From: Nonomuraea roseoviolacea subsp. carminata
GTDB lineage: Bacteria; Actinomycetota; Actinomycetes; Streptosporangiales; Streptosporangiaceae
Direction: 5' to 3'
DNA: 64,000 bases
Assembly: GCF_024172185.1 (NCBI RefSeq)
Contig: NZ_JAMZEC010000001.1
Location: 3,472,001-3,536,000 of the forward strand
A program made the translations under genes and the position numbers. The stretch's first letter is position 1; every line of letters starts with the position of its first letter. This document shows positions 16,792-26,752 of this stretch, one piece after another. The notes under the pieces are model-generated. The model ran no database searches, was not told the DNA's origin, and saw nothing but the letters and a program-made list of their open reading frames with translations.

Positions 16792-17367
16792 TCAGGTCTC
16801 GGGGGGCACGTCGCCCAGGCATGCCTCGAAGGCGGCGGTCAGGCGGGCGATGTCGGCCGGTGTCGGCTCCTCCGGCCCGAGGTTGCGGCGCAGCGCCCCC
16901 ACCCCGAGGAAGACCGCGGTCGCCAGCCGGGCGCGGGCCGGCGCGTCGGGCCCGCCGAGGCGCTCGGCCAGCGGCTCGATCAGCGCCGTGCGCACCCGCT
17001 CGCCGACGAGCTGCCGGATCTCGGGATCGCCGGCCGAGCGTTCGAGCGAGCGCAGGATGCGGCTCTCGGGGTCGGCGTGCATGCGCAGCGCGGCGTACTC
17101 GGCCAGCCGCGCGGGCAGCCCGGCCCGGTCGCCGTCGAGGACGGGCGCGATGGTCGGCTCCTCGGCCAGCACCTCGCGGAACAGCCCGGCCTTCGACCCG
17201 AAGTAACGGCCGACGAGGGCGAGGTTGGCCTCGGCCGCGGCGGCGATCATGCGTACGGTGACGTGCTCGTAGCCGTGCTCGGCGAACAGCGCGCGGGCGG
17301 CGGCGAGCAACCGGGCTCGCGTCGCCTCCCGGTCCCTCGGCCGCGCCTCCACCTGGACATGCTCCAC
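16792..17367 (-). CDS. TetR/AcrR-family repressor
   Basis: A 191-aa regulator. The N-terminal helix-turn-helix is typical (ATRARLLAAARALFAEHGY, then VTVRMIAAAAEANLALVGRYFGSKAGLF). The C-terminal helical domain is the ligand-binding/dimer part. The GTG at 17367 is taken as the start; a TTG two codons upstream is possible. It is divergent from a DHA2 exporter with a palindrome between them, the standard arrangement for a drug-responsive repressor controlling an efflux pump. Confidence 0.9.
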   Translation of the reverse strand: MEHVQVEARPRDREATRARLLAAARALFAEHGYEHVTVRMIAAAAEANLALVGRYFGSKAGLFREVLAEEPTIAPVLDGDRAGLPARLAEYAALRMHADPESRILRSLERSAGDPEIRQLVGERVRTALIEPLAERLGGPDAPARARLATAVFLGVGALRRNLGPEEPTPADIARLTAAFEACLGDVPPET

Positions 17368-17408
17368 CCGCAAACTCTAACCCCCCGACACCCACTTGCC
17401 GCGCGGCT

Positions 17409-17426
17409 AGTAAACGAGCGTATACT
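17409..17426. promoter_or_regulatory. 18-bp palindromic TetR operator candidate
   Basis: AGTAAACGAGCGTATACT fits the palindrome AGTA-N-ACG-NN-CGT-N-TACT, with 14 of 18 positions symmetric. It sits 42 bp upstream of the TetR start and 61 bp upstream of the exporter start, in the only gap between them. Confidence 0.65.
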
Positions 17427-17486
17427 GGAGGAACGCGCACCCAGCGCCCCATTTCCCCCGGCCCGGACAGGAGGCATGACGCCCTG

Positions 17487-19055
17487 ATGACTCAGACGCG
17501 GCAGTACACCCACCGCGAGATTCTGAAGGTGATGTCGGGGCTCATGCTCGCCATGCTGACCTCGATGATCTCGACGTCGGTGGTCGGCACGGCCCTGCCG
17601 ACGATCGTCGGCGAGCTCGGCGGCCAGAACCAGTACTCGTGGGTGGCCTCCGCCACCATGCTCACGATGACGGTGTCCACGCCGCTGTGGGGCAAGCTGT
17701 CCGACATCTTCGGCCGCAAGCTGCTCTTCCAGGTCGCCCTCGGCCTGTTCGTCGCCGCCTCGCTCGTGGCCGGCCTCTCCCAGGACATGGGCCAGCTCAT
17801 CGCGGCCCGCGCCGTGCAGGGCATCGGCGTCGGCGGCCTGTCCGCCCTCGCGCAGGTGATCCTCGGCGACATCGTCTCGCCCCGCGAGCGCGGCCGCTAC
17901 TCCGGCTACATGGGCGCCGTCTTCGGCATCTCCACCGTCGCCGGCCCGCTGCTCGGCGGGTTCATCGTGGACACCGACTGGCTCGGCTGGCGCTGGTGCT
18001 TCTACGTCGTGGTGCCGTTCGCGCTGGTCGCGTTCGTGGTGATCCAGCAGGTGCTGAAGCTGCCGAAGGTCAAGCGGGACACCTCGATCGACATCTGGGG
18101 CGCCACCACGATCACCGCCAGCGCCACGGCCCTCATGCTGCTGCTCACGCTCGGCGGCCAGGAGTTCGAGTGGAACTCCCCCTGGACGTACCTGCTGGGC
18201 GCCGTCAGCGTCGTCATGCTGGTGCTGGCCGTCCTGGCCGAGCGCGCGGCCCGCACGCCGATCCTGCCGCCCCGGCTGTTCGGCAACCGCACGTTCGTGC
18301 TGACGAGCCTGTCGTCGCTGTTCGTCGGCATGGCGATGTTCGGCGCGATGATCTACCTGCCGCAGTACCTGCAGATCGTCAAGGGGCTCAGCCCGGCCAA
18401 CTCCGGCCTGATGACGCTGCCCATGGTCCTGTCGCTGTTCGTCTCGGGCGTGATCTCCGGCCGCATCGTCACCCGTACCGGCAGGTGGAAGGTCTTCCCG
18501 GTCGCCGGCCTGCTGATCGTGGCCGTGGGCCAGTTCCTGCTGTCGCGGCTGCACGTCGACTCCAGCCAGTGGCTCATCGGGTTCGACGTGGCCGTCCTGG
18601 GCCTCGGGCTGGGCCTGTCCATGCAGATGCTCATCCTCGCCGCGCAGAACGGCTCCGAGCCGCGCGACATGGCCTCCACCACGGCCGGCGTGTCGTTCTT
18701 CCGGTCGCTCGGCGGCGCCGTCGGCGTGGCCGCGTTCGGCGCGATCCTCGTCAACCGGCTCAAGGACGAGATGACCGGCATGCTCGCGGCCCGGCACATC
18801 AAGGTGCCCGGAGGCGGGTCGCTCTCGCTCGGCAGCCCCAGCGAGATCCAGCACCTTCCGGAGCCGATCAGGGGCATCGTGCTGGAGGCGTTCACGCGGG
18901 GGCTGGAGACGGTGTTCCTCGTGGGGGTGCCGGTCACCCTGCTCGGGTTCGTGGCCGTGGTCTTCCTGAAGGAGCTGCCGCTGCGCGGCGCCTCCCGCCA
19001 GCCCGCCGCCACGCCGGCCGACTCGGAGCCGGCCGGCACGGCCCACACCCGATGA
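17487..19055 (+). CDS. DHA2-family MFS drug exporter
   Basis: A 522-aa membrane protein with about 14 hydrophobic segments, the DHA2/EmrB size class. Motif A is present (GKLSDIFGRKLLFQ), and a motif-C-like stretch (GISTVAGPLLGGFIVD) marks it as a proton antiporter exporting drugs. AGGAGG lies 12 nt before the ATG. An ATG at 17476 opens a three-codon frame that ends in TGATG at this start. It is probably repressed by the divergent TetR protein. Confidence 0.9.
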   Translation: MTQTRQYTHREILKVMSGLMLAMLTSMISTSVVGTALPTIVGELGGQNQYSWVASATMLTMTVSTPLWGKLSDIFGRKLLFQVALGLFVAASLVAGLSQDMGQLIAARAVQGIGVGGLSALAQVILGDIVSPRERGRYSGYMGAVFGISTVAGPLLGGFIVDTDWLGWRWCFYVVVPFALVAFVVIQQVLKLPKVKRDTSIDIWGATTITASATALMLLLTLGGQEFEWNSPWTYLLGAVSVVMLVLAVLAERAARTPILPPRLFGNRTFVLTSLSSLFVGMAMFGAMIYLPQYLQIVKGLSPANSGLMTLPMVLSLFVSGVISGRIVTRTGRWKVFPVAGLLIVAVGQFLLSRLHVDSSQWLIGFDVAVLGLGLGLSMQMLILAAQNGSEPRDMASTTAGVSFFRSLGGAVGVAAFGAILVNRLKDEMTGMLAARHIKVPGGGSLSLGSPSEIQHLPEPIRGIVLEAFTRGLETVFLVGVPVTLLGFVAVVFLKELPLRGASRQPAATPADSEPAGTAHTR

Positions 19056-19058
19056 CGT

Positions 19059-19080
19059 CGGCGGCGAGGCCGCCGCTTCT
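19059..19080 (+). terminator. hairpin downstream of DHA2 exporter
   Basis: CGGCGGC (19059-19065), a GAG loop and GCCGCCG (19069-19075) form a tight stem just 3 bp after the exporter stop, followed by CTTCT. Confidence 0.5.
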
Positions 19081-19232
19081 CAGAGGTTCGGGCGGACGAC
19101 TTGAATCGTGATCACCTCGACGTCTGACGTCCTCACTGACGAGGTTGAGCTCGTAGGCGTTCGGGACACGCGCGCTCCGGAAAGGCGATGCGCCGGTCAG
19201 CCGACGATGCCCCACTCGGCGGCCAACGCCCG

Positions 19233-20606
19233 TCAGCACTCGATGACGTTGACGGCCAGGCCGCCGCGTGAGGTCTCCTTGTACTTGTCCAGCATGTCCC
19301 GGCCGGTGACCTTCATCGTGCGGATGGCCTTGTCGAGGGCGACGAAGTGGCGGCCGTCGCCGCGCAGCGCGATCCGGGCCGCGGTGATCGCCTTGATCGA
19401 GGCCACCGCGTTGCGCTCGATGCACGGGATCTGCACCAGCCCGCCGATCGGGTCGCAGGTCAGCCCCAGGTTGTGCTCGATGCCGATCTCGGCGGCGTTC
19501 TCCACCTGCTCCGGAGTGCCGCCCAGCACCTCGGTCAGCCCCGCCGCCGCCATCGAGCAGGCCGAGCCGACCTCGCCCTGACAGCCCACCTCCGCGCCGG
19601 AGATCGAGGCGTTCTCCTTGAACAGCACCCCGATCGCCGCCGCGGTCAGCAGGAACCGGATCACGCCCTCGTCGTCGGCGCCCGGCACGAACCGGCTGTA
19701 GTAGGTCAGCACCGCCGGGATGATCCCCGCCGCGCCGTTGGTCGGGGCGGTGACCACCCGGCCGCCCGCGGCGTTCTCCTCGTTGACCGCCAGCGCGAAC
19801 AGCGACACCCAGTCCATCGCCCGCAACGGGTCCTCGCCCGCCTCGGACTGCAGGCGGCGGTGCAGCTGGTTGGCCCGCCGCCGGACCTTCAGCCCGCCCG
19901 GCAGCACGCCCTCCTGGGCGATGCCGCGGCGCACGCACTCGCTCATCACCCGCCACAGGTGGAGGATCTGCTCGCGGATCTCGGCCTCGGTGCGGCCGAA
20001 GGCCTTCTCGTTCTCCAGCATCAGGGCCGAGATCGACAGGCCGGTGGCCGAGCAGTGCTTGAGCAGGTCCTCGCCGGTGGTGAACGGATAGGGCAGGACG
20101 GTGTCGTCGGGTTTGATCCGGTCGGCGCCGGTGGCGTTCTCGTCGACGACGAAGCCGCCGCCGACGGAGTAGTAGACCTTCTCGCGCAGGGTGTTGCCGT
20201 CGGCGTCGCGGGCGGTGAAGCGCATGCCGTTGGGGTGGCCGGGCAGGGAGATCTTGCGTTCGAAGACGAGGTCGTCGCCGACGACGAACGGGATCTCGCG
20301 TTTGCCGTAGAGGGTGACGGTGCCGGAGGCGCGCATGGCGGCCAGGCGGGGCTCGACGGTGTCGACGTCGACGTGTTCGGGTTTGTCGCCGGACAGGCCG
20401 AGCAGGACGGCTTTGTCGCTGCCGTGGCCTTTGCCGGTCAGGCCGAGCGAGCCGTAGAGGATGGCCTCGACGCGGGCGACCTGGTCGAGCAGGCCGTCCT
20501 GGTCGAGGCCGCGCGCGAACTTGTGCGCGGCGGCCATCGGGCCGCCGGTGTGCGAGCTCGACGGGCCGATGCCGACCTTGAACAGGTCGAAGACGCCGAT
20601 GCTCAT
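19233..20606 (-). CDS. sdaA: L-serine ammonia-lyase, single-chain type
   Basis: A 457-aa enzyme converting L-serine to pyruvate and ammonia with a [4Fe-4S] cluster. The N-terminal beta domain starts [20 protein letters not shown], as in single-polypeptide SdaA. Cluster and active-site cysteines appear in [12 protein letters not shown] and in [18 protein letters not shown] near the C terminus. Its ATG overlaps the stop of the sarcosine oxidase gamma gene (ATGA), so it is the last gene of the glycine-betaine degradation operon, where it drains serine made by GlyA into pyruvate. Confidence 0.95.
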   Translation of the reverse strand: MSIGVFDLFKVGIGPSSSHTGGPMAAAHKFARGLDQDGLLDQVARVEAILYGSLGLTGKGHGSDKAVLLGLSGDKPEHVDVDTVEPRLAAMRASGTVTLYGKREIPFVVGDDLVFERKISLPGHPNGMRFTARDADGNTLREKVYYSVGGGFVVDENATGADRIKPDDTVLPYPFTTGEDLLKHCSATGLSISALMLENEKAFGRTEAEIREQILHLWRVMSECVRRGIAQEGVLPGGLKVRRRANQLHRRLQSEAGEDPLRAMDWVSLFALAVNEENAAGGRVVTAPTNGAAGIIPAVLTYYSRFVPGADDEGVIRFLLTAAAIGVLFKENASISGAEVGCQGEVGSACSMAAAGLTEVLGGTPEQVENAAEIGIEHNLGLTCDPIGGLVQIPCIERNAVASIKAITAARIALRGDGRHFVALDKAIRTMKVTGRDMLDKYKETSRGGLAVNVIEC

Positions 20607-21178
20607 GCCACGTATTCCGCCGCCGCGTCCAGCAGCCACTCCGCCAGGTACGCCGCGAAGGACGAGCGGACCAGGACGAGGAAGCCGTCCTCCCGCGGGA
20701 TCAGCACGACCTGGGCCCTGGCCAGGGTGGTCTGCGCGCACGCGCCCGGCCCGAAGACGCTCGGGTGCAGGTCCAGGGCGCAGCCGTGGGCCAGCAGGTC
20801 CCGCGCGCGCGGGCCGGCGACCAGCAGGGTGGTGCGCTGCGCCGACACGTCCACGATCGACCCGTGCCGGTCGCCGAGCCCCTTGCGCAGCAGCTCCAGC
20901 CGGTGCCCCTCGGGCGCGACGACCAGCCACTCGTCCGGGCCGAGCCACGCCACGGTCACCTCGTCGGCCCCCGACCCGGCCCGTACGGCCGTGCCCGGCT
21001 CGACGGGCAGGGGCACGCCGAGCGCGTCCCCGATGTCCCCGGCGGCCGGGGACGACGGATCGACGCGCACGTCGATCTGGGTGAGGAACGGCAGCTCCGC
21101 CAGCCGCAGCGCCTCACCCCGGGACGCGGCCTCGAACCGGCCGGCGTAGGCCGCCGCCGGACTCCTGCGCTCAGCCAT
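20603..21178 (-). CDS. soxG: sarcosine oxidase gamma subunit
   Basis: A 191-aa subunit of heterotetrameric sarcosine oxidase with a GcvT-like fold ([19 protein letters not shown], then [14 protein letters not shown]). The complex oxidises sarcosine to glycine and produces H2O2 and methylene-tetrahydrofolate or formaldehyde. The ATG overlaps the soxA stop by 8 bp and the stop overlaps sdaA by 4 bp. The order soxB-soxD-soxA-soxG is the conventional one. Confidence 0.93.
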   Translation of the reverse strand: MAERRSPAAAYAGRFEAASRGEALRLAELPFLTQIDVRVDPSSPAAGDIGDALGVPLPVEPGTAVRAGSGADEVTVAWLGPDEWLVVAPEGHRLELLRKGLGDRHGSIVDVSAQRTTLLVAGPRARDLLAHGCALDLHPSVFGPGACAQTTLARAQVVLIPREDGFLVLVRSSFAAYLAEWLLDAAAEYVA

Positions 21179-23969
21179 CGCGGCGCGCTCCTTCCGGGTC
21201 GTACAGGACGTGGGAGGTGACGGTGACGGGCACCAGCGTGTCGCCGACGGGCGCGTACAGCCGCTCGCCGTGCCGGCCCTGCCCACCCCGCACCAGCGCG
21301 AGCGCGAACGTGCGGCCCAGCGCGGCGCTGCGGTAGCTGGACGTCACGTGGCCGAGCATGGGCACGGGCGGTTCCGGCAGCGTGCCCGTGGCCACCAGGT
21401 GGGTGCCCTCGGGCAGCAGGACCTCGGGGTCCTCCGGCAGGAGGCCGACGAGCTGCTTGCGGTCCGCCCGCATGGTGTCGGCCCGCGAGAAGGAGCGCTT
21501 GCCGACGAAGTCGGGCTTCTTCTTCGACACGACCCAGGACATGCCCAGGTCGTGCGGCGTGACGGTGCCGTCGGTGTCCTGGCCGACGATCGGGTAACCC
21601 TTCTCGGCCCGCAGCACGTGCATGGTCTCGGTGCCGTACGGGGTCACCAGGCCGGTGTCCATGATCGCCGTCCACAGGCGCAGGCCGTCCCAGGACGTCA
21701 CGTTGATCTCGAAGGCCAGCTCGCCGGAGAAGCTGATCCGGCACACCCGCGCGGGGACGCCGGCCACCTCCGCCTCCCGCCACGTCATGAACGGGAAGTC
21801 GTCCACGCCCACCGCGAGGCCGGGCGCCAGGCCCGCGAGCACCTCGCGCGAGCCGGGGCCGACGAGCGCGACCGTGGCCCACTGCTCGGTGACCGACGTG
21901 AGGTGGACCCGCAGCCACGGCCACTCGGTCTGCAGCCACTCCTCCATCCAGTCGAGCACGGCCGCCGCGTTGCCGGTGGTGGTCGTGACGAGGAAGTGGT
22001 CGTCGGCGACGCGGATCACCGTGCCGTCGTCGAACACCATCCCGTCGGGCCGGCACATCACGCCGTAGCGGACGGAGCCGACCTTCAGCGAGCTCATCAG
22101 GTTGGTGTAGAGCCGGTCCAGGAACTCCCCGGCGTCGGGCCCGATCACGTCGATCTTGCCGAGGGTGGAGGCGTCCATGGCGGCCACGCCCTCGCGCGCG
22201 GCGGCGCACTCGCGCAGCACCGCGGCCTCCATGTCCTCGCCGGGACGCGGGTAGTACCAGGGCCGCTTCCACTGGCCGACGTTCTCGAACAGCGCGCCGT
22301 TGGCGACGTGCCACTCGTGCAGCGCCGTCACCCTGACCGGGTCGTGCAGCGCGCCGCGGTCCCGCCCGGCCAGCGCCGCGAAGCTGACCGGCTGGTACGG
22401 CGCGCGGAACGTGGTCGTGCCCAGCTCGGCCACCGGGACGCCGAGGGCCTCCGCCACGACCGCCGAGGTCAGCAGGCCGGAGGTCTTGCCCTGGTCGTGC
22501 GCCGTGCCGGCGGTGGTGTAGCGCTTGACGTGCTCGACGGAGCGCAGCCCGGCGCCGGTCGCCCGGTGGACGTCGGCCACCGTCACGTCGCGCTGCAGGT
22601 CCACGAAGTGCTCGGTGTAGTCGGCGGCCGGGACCAGCCAGTACGCCAGAGGAGCGTCCTCCGCCGTCTCCTCGGCCCGCGGCACGTCGACGGGACGCGC
22701 GGGACGGGACGCCGACGCGGCGCGGGCGCCCGCGCCGGTGCCGTCGGCCAGGCAGCCGGGCAGCGCGAACACGCCCCTGGCCGCCCCGGCCGCCTCGACC
22801 GCCTGGCCGGAGCCGTCGGGGACGAGCGTGCCGATCGTCTCGTCGTAGCGCAGCGTGCCGCCCGACTGGCTGTACAGGTGGACGACCGGGTTCCAGCCGC
22901 CCGACACGAGCAGCAGGTCGGCGTCGATGGAGGCGCCCGAGGAGGTCTCGACCGAGGAGACCTGCCCGTCGCCCCTGGCGGCCGTCACCACGTGCCCGGC
23001 CAGCAGCTCGACGCCGCGCTCGCGCAGGCGGGCGGCCCAGGGCCCGCCGGGGGCCGGCCGCGGGTCCACGACGGCCGCCACGTCCACGCCGGCGTCGGCG
23101 AGGTCGAGCGCGGCGGCGTGGGCGCCGTCGTTCGCGGCGAACACCACGGCCCGGCGGCCGGGCAGGACGCCGTACCTGGTGGCGTAGGTGCGGGCGGCGC
23201 CGGCCAGCATCACGCCGGGCAGGTCGTTGCCGGCGAAGGCGATCGGCCGCTCGTGCGCGCCGGTGGCCAGCACGACCCGCCGCGCCCGGATCCGCCAGAT
23301 CCGCTCGCGGGCCATGTGCGCGGGAGCCGCCGCGCCCAGGTGGTTGGTGCGCCGCTCGACGGCGACCAGGTAGTTGTCGTCGTAGTAGCCGAAGACGGTG
23401 GTGCGCCGCAGCACCCTGACCTCGGGCCGCCCCTCCAGGTCGGCCGCCGTCGCGGCGGCCCAGTCGGCGCCGGGCACGCCGTCCACCTCGTCGCGGGAGC
23501 CGAGGAGGCTGCCGCCCGGCTCGGGCTGGTCGTCAGCGAGGATCACCCGCGCGCCGGTGGCGGCGGCGGCGCGGGCCGCGGCCAGCCCGGCCGGACCGGC
23601 GCCGACCACCAGGACGTCGCAGTGGGCGTGGACGGCGTCGTAGCGCGCCGGGTCGGGCCCGGCGGCCAGGCGCCCCTGCCCGGCGAGGCTGCTCGCCACC
23701 AGGCCGTCGTACAGCTCGACGGTGGTGGCGGGCAGCATCGGCTCGGGGAACGGCTCCTCGATCTGGACGACCGCGTTGGGCTCCTCGCCGCCCGCGGCGA
23801 AGATGCCGCGCGGGCGGCCCAGCCTGACGCTGGTCGCGACCCGGCGCACGCCGTTGGCCAGCAGCGCGGAGGCGAGGGTGTCACCGGGGTGGCCGGTGTA
23901 CTCCTGCCCGTCGAACCGGAAGCGCAGCTCGCGGGAGCGGTCGATCCGGCCGCCGCCGTCGCGCCTCAC
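21171..23969 (-). CDS. soxA: sarcosine oxidase alpha subunit
   Basis: A 932-aa subunit. It has an N-terminal 2Fe-2S-like fold (FRFDGQEYTGHPGDTLASAL), a nucleotide-binding domain with VLVVGAGPAGLAAARAAA, a second cofactor segment, and a C-terminal GcvT domain that binds folate (about residues 560-930, with GEDMEAAVLRECAAAREGV near its start). In the known complex this subunit binds NAD and THF and helps channel the methyl carbon. Start is GTG 23969, overlapping the soxD stop (GTGA). Length matches the family. Confidence 0.95.
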   Translation of the reverse strand: MRRDGGGRIDRSRELRFRFDGQEYTGHPGDTLASALLANGVRRVATSVRLGRPRGIFAAGGEEPNAVVQIEEPFPEPMLPATTVELYDGLVASSLAGQGRLAAGPDPARYDAVHAHCDVLVVGAGPAGLAAARAAAATGARVILADDQPEPGGSLLGSRDEVDGVPGADWAAATAADLEGRPEVRVLRRTTVFGYYDDNYLVAVERRTNHLGAAAPAHMARERIWRIRARRVVLATGAHERPIAFAGNDLPGVMLAGAARTYATRYGVLPGRRAVVFAANDGAHAAALDLADAGVDVAAVVDPRPAPGGPWAARLRERGVELLAGHVVTAARGDGQVSSVETSSGASIDADLLLVSGGWNPVVHLYSQSGGTLRYDETIGTLVPDGSGQAVEAAGAARGVFALPGCLADGTGAGARAASASRPARPVDVPRAEETAEDAPLAYWLVPAADYTEHFVDLQRDVTVADVHRATGAGLRSVEHVKRYTTAGTAHDQGKTSGLLTSAVVAEALGVPVAELGTTTFRAPYQPVSFAALAGRDRGALHDPVRVTALHEWHVANGALFENVGQWKRPWYYPRPGEDMEAAVLRECAAAREGVAAMDASTLGKIDVIGPDAGEFLDRLYTNLMSSLKVGSVRYGVMCRPDGMVFDDGTVIRVADDHFLVTTTTGNAAAVLDWMEEWLQTEWPWLRVHLTSVTEQWATVALVGPGSREVLAGLAPGLAVGVDDFPFMTWREAEVAGVPARVCRISFSGELAFEINVTSWDGLRLWTAIMDTGLVTPYGTETMHVLRAEKGYPIVGQDTDGTVTPHDLGMSWVVSKKKPDFVGKRSFSRADTMRADRKQLVGLLPEDPEVLLPEGTHLVATGTLPEPPVPMLGHVTSSYRSAALGRTFALALVRGGQGRHGERLYAPVGDTLVPVTVTSHVLYDPEGARRDG

Positions 23970-24244
23970 GACGCCACCGGCCGCGGCTCGCCGACGCGGT
24001 AGACGCCGTGGATCTGGTTGGTCGCGGTGTCACGCAGGGCGTTGAACCAGCGGCGGCAGCCGGCGGAGTGGCTCCACCGCTCGGCGAAGACGCCCTTGGG
24101 GTTGTCGCGGAAGAACAGGTAGCGAGCCCACTCCTCGTCGGAGAGCGCGGCCGGGTCCTCCGGGTAGGCGACGTGGGCCTGTCCGCCGTAGTGGAACTCG
24201 GCCTCCTCGCGAGGCCCGCACCATGGGCAGGGAATCAGCAGCAT
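23966..24244 (-). CDS. soxD: sarcosine oxidase delta subunit
   Basis: A 92-aa zinc-binding subunit. It starts LLIPCPWCGPREEAEFHYGG and carries a later cysteine (SAGCRRWF); the CxxC, His and Cys ligands match those of SoxD. It has no catalytic role of its own and stabilises the alpha-beta assembly. It lies 9 bp after soxB and overlaps soxA. Confidence 0.94.
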   Translation of the reverse strand: MLLIPCPWCGPREEAEFHYGGQAHVAYPEDPAALSDEEWARYLFFRDNPKGVFAERWSHSAGCRRWFNALRDTATNQIHGVYRVGEPRPVAS

Positions 24245-24253
24245 GTGACGTCC

Positions 24254-25486
24254 TCAGTGCGCGACCGCGGCGGCGCCGTGCTCGTCGACGAGCGCCCCGG
24301 TGACGAATCGGTCAAGAGAGAAGGGAGCGGCGAGGGGGTGCGGCTCGTCGTGGGCCACCGTGTGCGCGAAGCACCAGCCCACGCCGGGGGTGGCCTTGAA
24401 CCCGCCGGTTCCCCAGCCGCAGTTGAGGTACAGGCCGTCGACCGGGGTCAGCCCGACGATCGGCGAGGCGTCCGGCGTGACGTCCACGACGCCGCCCCAG
24501 GTGCGCAGCACGTGCGCCCTGGCGAAGATCGGGAACAGCTCCAGCGCCGCGGCCATCTGCCGCTCGATGATGTGGAAGGCGCCGCGCTGCCGGTAGGAGT
24601 TGGCCGCGTCGATGCCCGCGCCCATCACCAGCTCGCCCTTGTGGGCCTGGCTGACGTACACGTGGACGGCGTTCGACATGACGACCGTCGGGTGCACCGG
24701 CTCCAGCAGCTCGGAGACCAGCGCCTGGAGCGGGTGGCTCTGCAGCGGCAGGTCGATGCCGGCGGTGGCGGCCACGACCGAGGTGTGCCCGGCGGCGCAC
24801 AGCGCCACCCGGCCCGCCGCGATGCTCCCGCGGGTGGTGTCGACGCCGGTGATCCGGCCGTCGCTCACCCGCAGCCCGGTGACCTCGCAGTTCTCGATGA
24901 ACTCGACGCCGAGTGCCGCCGCGGCGCGGGCGTATCCCCAGGCGACGTAGTCGTGCTTGGCGATGCCGGCGCGCGGCTGGAACGTCCCGCCCATCACCGG
25001 GTAGCGCACGTCCGGGGAGATCTCGACGATCGGGCAGACCTCCTTGACCTGCCGCGGGTCCAGCCACTCGGCGTCCACGCCGTTGAGCCGGTTCGCCTCC
25101 ACCCGCCGGACGCCGTCGCGCACGTCCTGCAGGCTGTGCGCCAGGTTGAGCACGCCGCGCTGGCTGAACAGCAGCGGGTAGTCGAGCTCGTCCTCCAGCC
25201 CCTCCCAGAGCTTGAGCGCGTGCTCGTAGATGCCGGCGCTCTCGTCCCACAGGTAGTTGGAGCGGATGATGGTGGTGTTGCGGGCCATGTTGCCGCCGGC
25301 CAGCCAGCCGCGCTCCAGGACCGCGACGTTGGTGATGCCGTGGTTCCTGGCCAGGTAGTAGGCGGTGGCCAGGCCGTGGCCGCCCGCGCCGACGATCACC
25401 ACGTCGTAGGAGGACTTCGGCTCGCCGGCGCTCCACAGCCGGTCGGGGTGGTCCGGCAGGTCGGCGCCCGGCGGGCGGGGGCTCAT
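24254..25486 (-). CDS. soxB: sarcosine oxidase beta subunit
   Basis: A 410-aa flavoprotein of the DAO/sarcosine oxidase fold that oxidises the N-methyl group of sarcosine. The FAD motif is [20 protein letters not shown] (residues about 27-46), and the C-terminal substrate/FAD region contains [19 protein letters not shown] and [12 protein letters not shown]. All subunits of the heterotetramer are present in this operon. Its ATG overlaps the glyA stop by 4 bp. Confidence 0.95.
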   Translation of the reverse strand: MSPRPPGADLPDHPDRLWSAGEPKSSYDVVIVGAGGHGLATAYYLARNHGITNVAVLERGWLAGGNMARNTTIIRSNYLWDESAGIYEHALKLWEGLEDELDYPLLFSQRGVLNLAHSLQDVRDGVRRVEANRLNGVDAEWLDPRQVKEVCPIVEISPDVRYPVMGGTFQPRAGIAKHDYVAWGYARAAAALGVEFIENCEVTGLRVSDGRITGVDTTRGSIAAGRVALCAAGHTSVVAATAGIDLPLQSHPLQALVSELLEPVHPTVVMSNAVHVYVSQAHKGELVMGAGIDAANSYRQRGAFHIIERQMAAALELFPIFARAHVLRTWGGVVDVTPDASPIVGLTPVDGLYLNCGWGTGGFKATPGVGWCFAHTVAHDEPHPLAAPFSLDRFVTGALVDEHGAAAVAH

Positions 25487-26739
25487 CGGGCCTCCCCGTA
25501 GAGCGGGTGCTTGCCGGCCAGCGCCTCGACCCGGCCGCGCAGGTGGTCCAGGTCGGCGCCCGGGGTCAGGGCGCCCACGATGACGTCGGCGACCTCGGTG
25601 AAGTCGGCGGCGCCGAATCCGCGGGTGGCCAGGGCGGGCGTGCCGATGCGCAGGCCGGAGGTGACCATGGGCGGGCGCGGGTCGAACGGCACGGCGTTGC
25701 GGTTGACCGTGATGCCCGCCGCGTGCAGCCGGTCCTCGGCCTGCTTGCCGTCCAGCTCGGAGTCGCGCAGGTCCACCAGGACGAGGTGGACGTCGGTGCC
25801 TCCGGTGAGCACCTTGACGCCGGCGGCGACCGCGTCGGGGGCGAGCAGGCGCTCGGCGAGGATCCGCGCCCCCTCCAGGGTGCGCCGCTGCCGCTCGCGG
25901 AACTCCTCCTCCGCGGCGATCTTGAACGCGACCGCCTTGGCGGCGATGACGTGCTCCAGCGGCCCGCCCTGCTGGCCGGGGAACACCGACGAGTTGATCT
26001 TCTTGGCGAGGTCCTCGGTGGACAGGATGACGCCGCCGCGGGGGCCGCCGAGGGTCTTGTGCGTGGTCGTGGTGACCACGTGCGCGTGCGGCACGGGCGA
26101 GGGGTGCAGGCCCGCCGCGACCAGGCCGGCGAAGTGCGCCATGTCCACCATCAGGTACGCGCCCACCTCGTCGGCGATCCGGCGGAAGGCCGCGAAGTCG
26201 AGGTGCCGCGGGTACGCCGACCAGCCGGCGATGATCAGCCTGGGCCGGTGCTCGCGGGCCAGCCGCTCGACCTCGTCCATGTCGATCAGGTGGTCGCTCT
26301 CGCGCACGTGGTAGGCGACCACGTTGTAGAGCCGGCCGGAGAAGTTGATCCGCATGCCGTGGGTGAGATGCCCGCCGTGGGCCAGGTCGAGGCCGAGGAT
26401 GGTGTCGCCCGGCTCCAGCAGCGCCGACATGGCGGCGGCGTTGGCCTGGGCGCCCGAGTGCGGCTGCACGTTGGCCGCCTCGGCGCCGAACAGCGCCTTC
26501 ACCCGGTCGACGGCCAGCCGCTCGACCACGTCCACGTGCTCGCAGCCGCCGTAGTAGCGCCGGCCCGGGTAGCCCTCGGCGTACTTGTTGGTCAGCACCG
26601 AGCCCTGGGCGGTCATGACCGCCTGGGGCGCGAAGTTCTCCGACGCGATCATCTCCAGCGTCGATCGCTGCCGGGCCAGCTCCGCGCCGATGGCGGCGTG
26701 GATCTCCGGGTCCACCACGTCCAGCGGGGTGTCGATCAT
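25483..26739 (-). CDS. glyA: serine hydroxymethyltransferase
   Basis: A 418-aa PLP enzyme interconverting glycine plus methylene-THF with serine plus THF. The PLP-lysine motif is [15 protein letters not shown] (about residue 225), and the N terminus has MIASENFAP and the [16 protein letters not shown] segment typical of GlyA. Position between dimethylglycine dehydrogenase and sarcosine oxidase implies that it consumes both products of the demethylations, glycine and methylene-THF, to make serine for SdaA. The gap to the upstream gene is 13 bp. Confidence 0.97.
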   Translation of the reverse strand: MIDTPLDVVDPEIHAAIGAELARQRSTLEMIASENFAPQAVMTAQGSVLTNKYAEGYPGRRYYGGCEHVDVVERLAVDRVKALFGAEAANVQPHSGAQANAAAMSALLEPGDTILGLDLAHGGHLTHGMRINFSGRLYNVVAYHVRESDHLIDMDEVERLAREHRPRLIIAGWSAYPRHLDFAAFRRIADEVGAYLMVDMAHFAGLVAAGLHPSPVPHAHVVTTTTHKTLGGPRGGVILSTEDLAKKINSSVFPGQQGGPLEHVIAAKAVAFKIAAEEEFRERQRRTLEGARILAERLLAPDAVAAGVKVLTGGTDVHLVLVDLRDSELDGKQAEDRLHAAGITVNRNAVPFDPRPPMVTSGLRIGTPALATRGFGAADFTEVADVIVGALTPGADLDHLRGRVEALAGKHPLYGEAR

Positions 26740-26752
26740 GTGAGGTCCTTTC

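Noticed and set aside
16772..16806. Direct duplication of GTCAGGTCTCGGG around the TetR stop codon
   Set aside because: Real but only about 13 bp; a small slippage event with no functional implication.
19080..19169. Short minus-strand frame (about 29 codons) between the DHA2 exporter and sdaA
   Set aside because: GTG start without a ribosome-binding site and no recognisable similarity. A neighbouring frame reads NAYELNLVSEDV, which looked peptide-like but has no supporting context.
21210..24002. 930-codon plus-strand frame opposite soxA
   Set aside because: Composition is low-complexity Arg/Gly/Ala/Val and it is exactly antisense to a well-defined sarcosine oxidase subunit.
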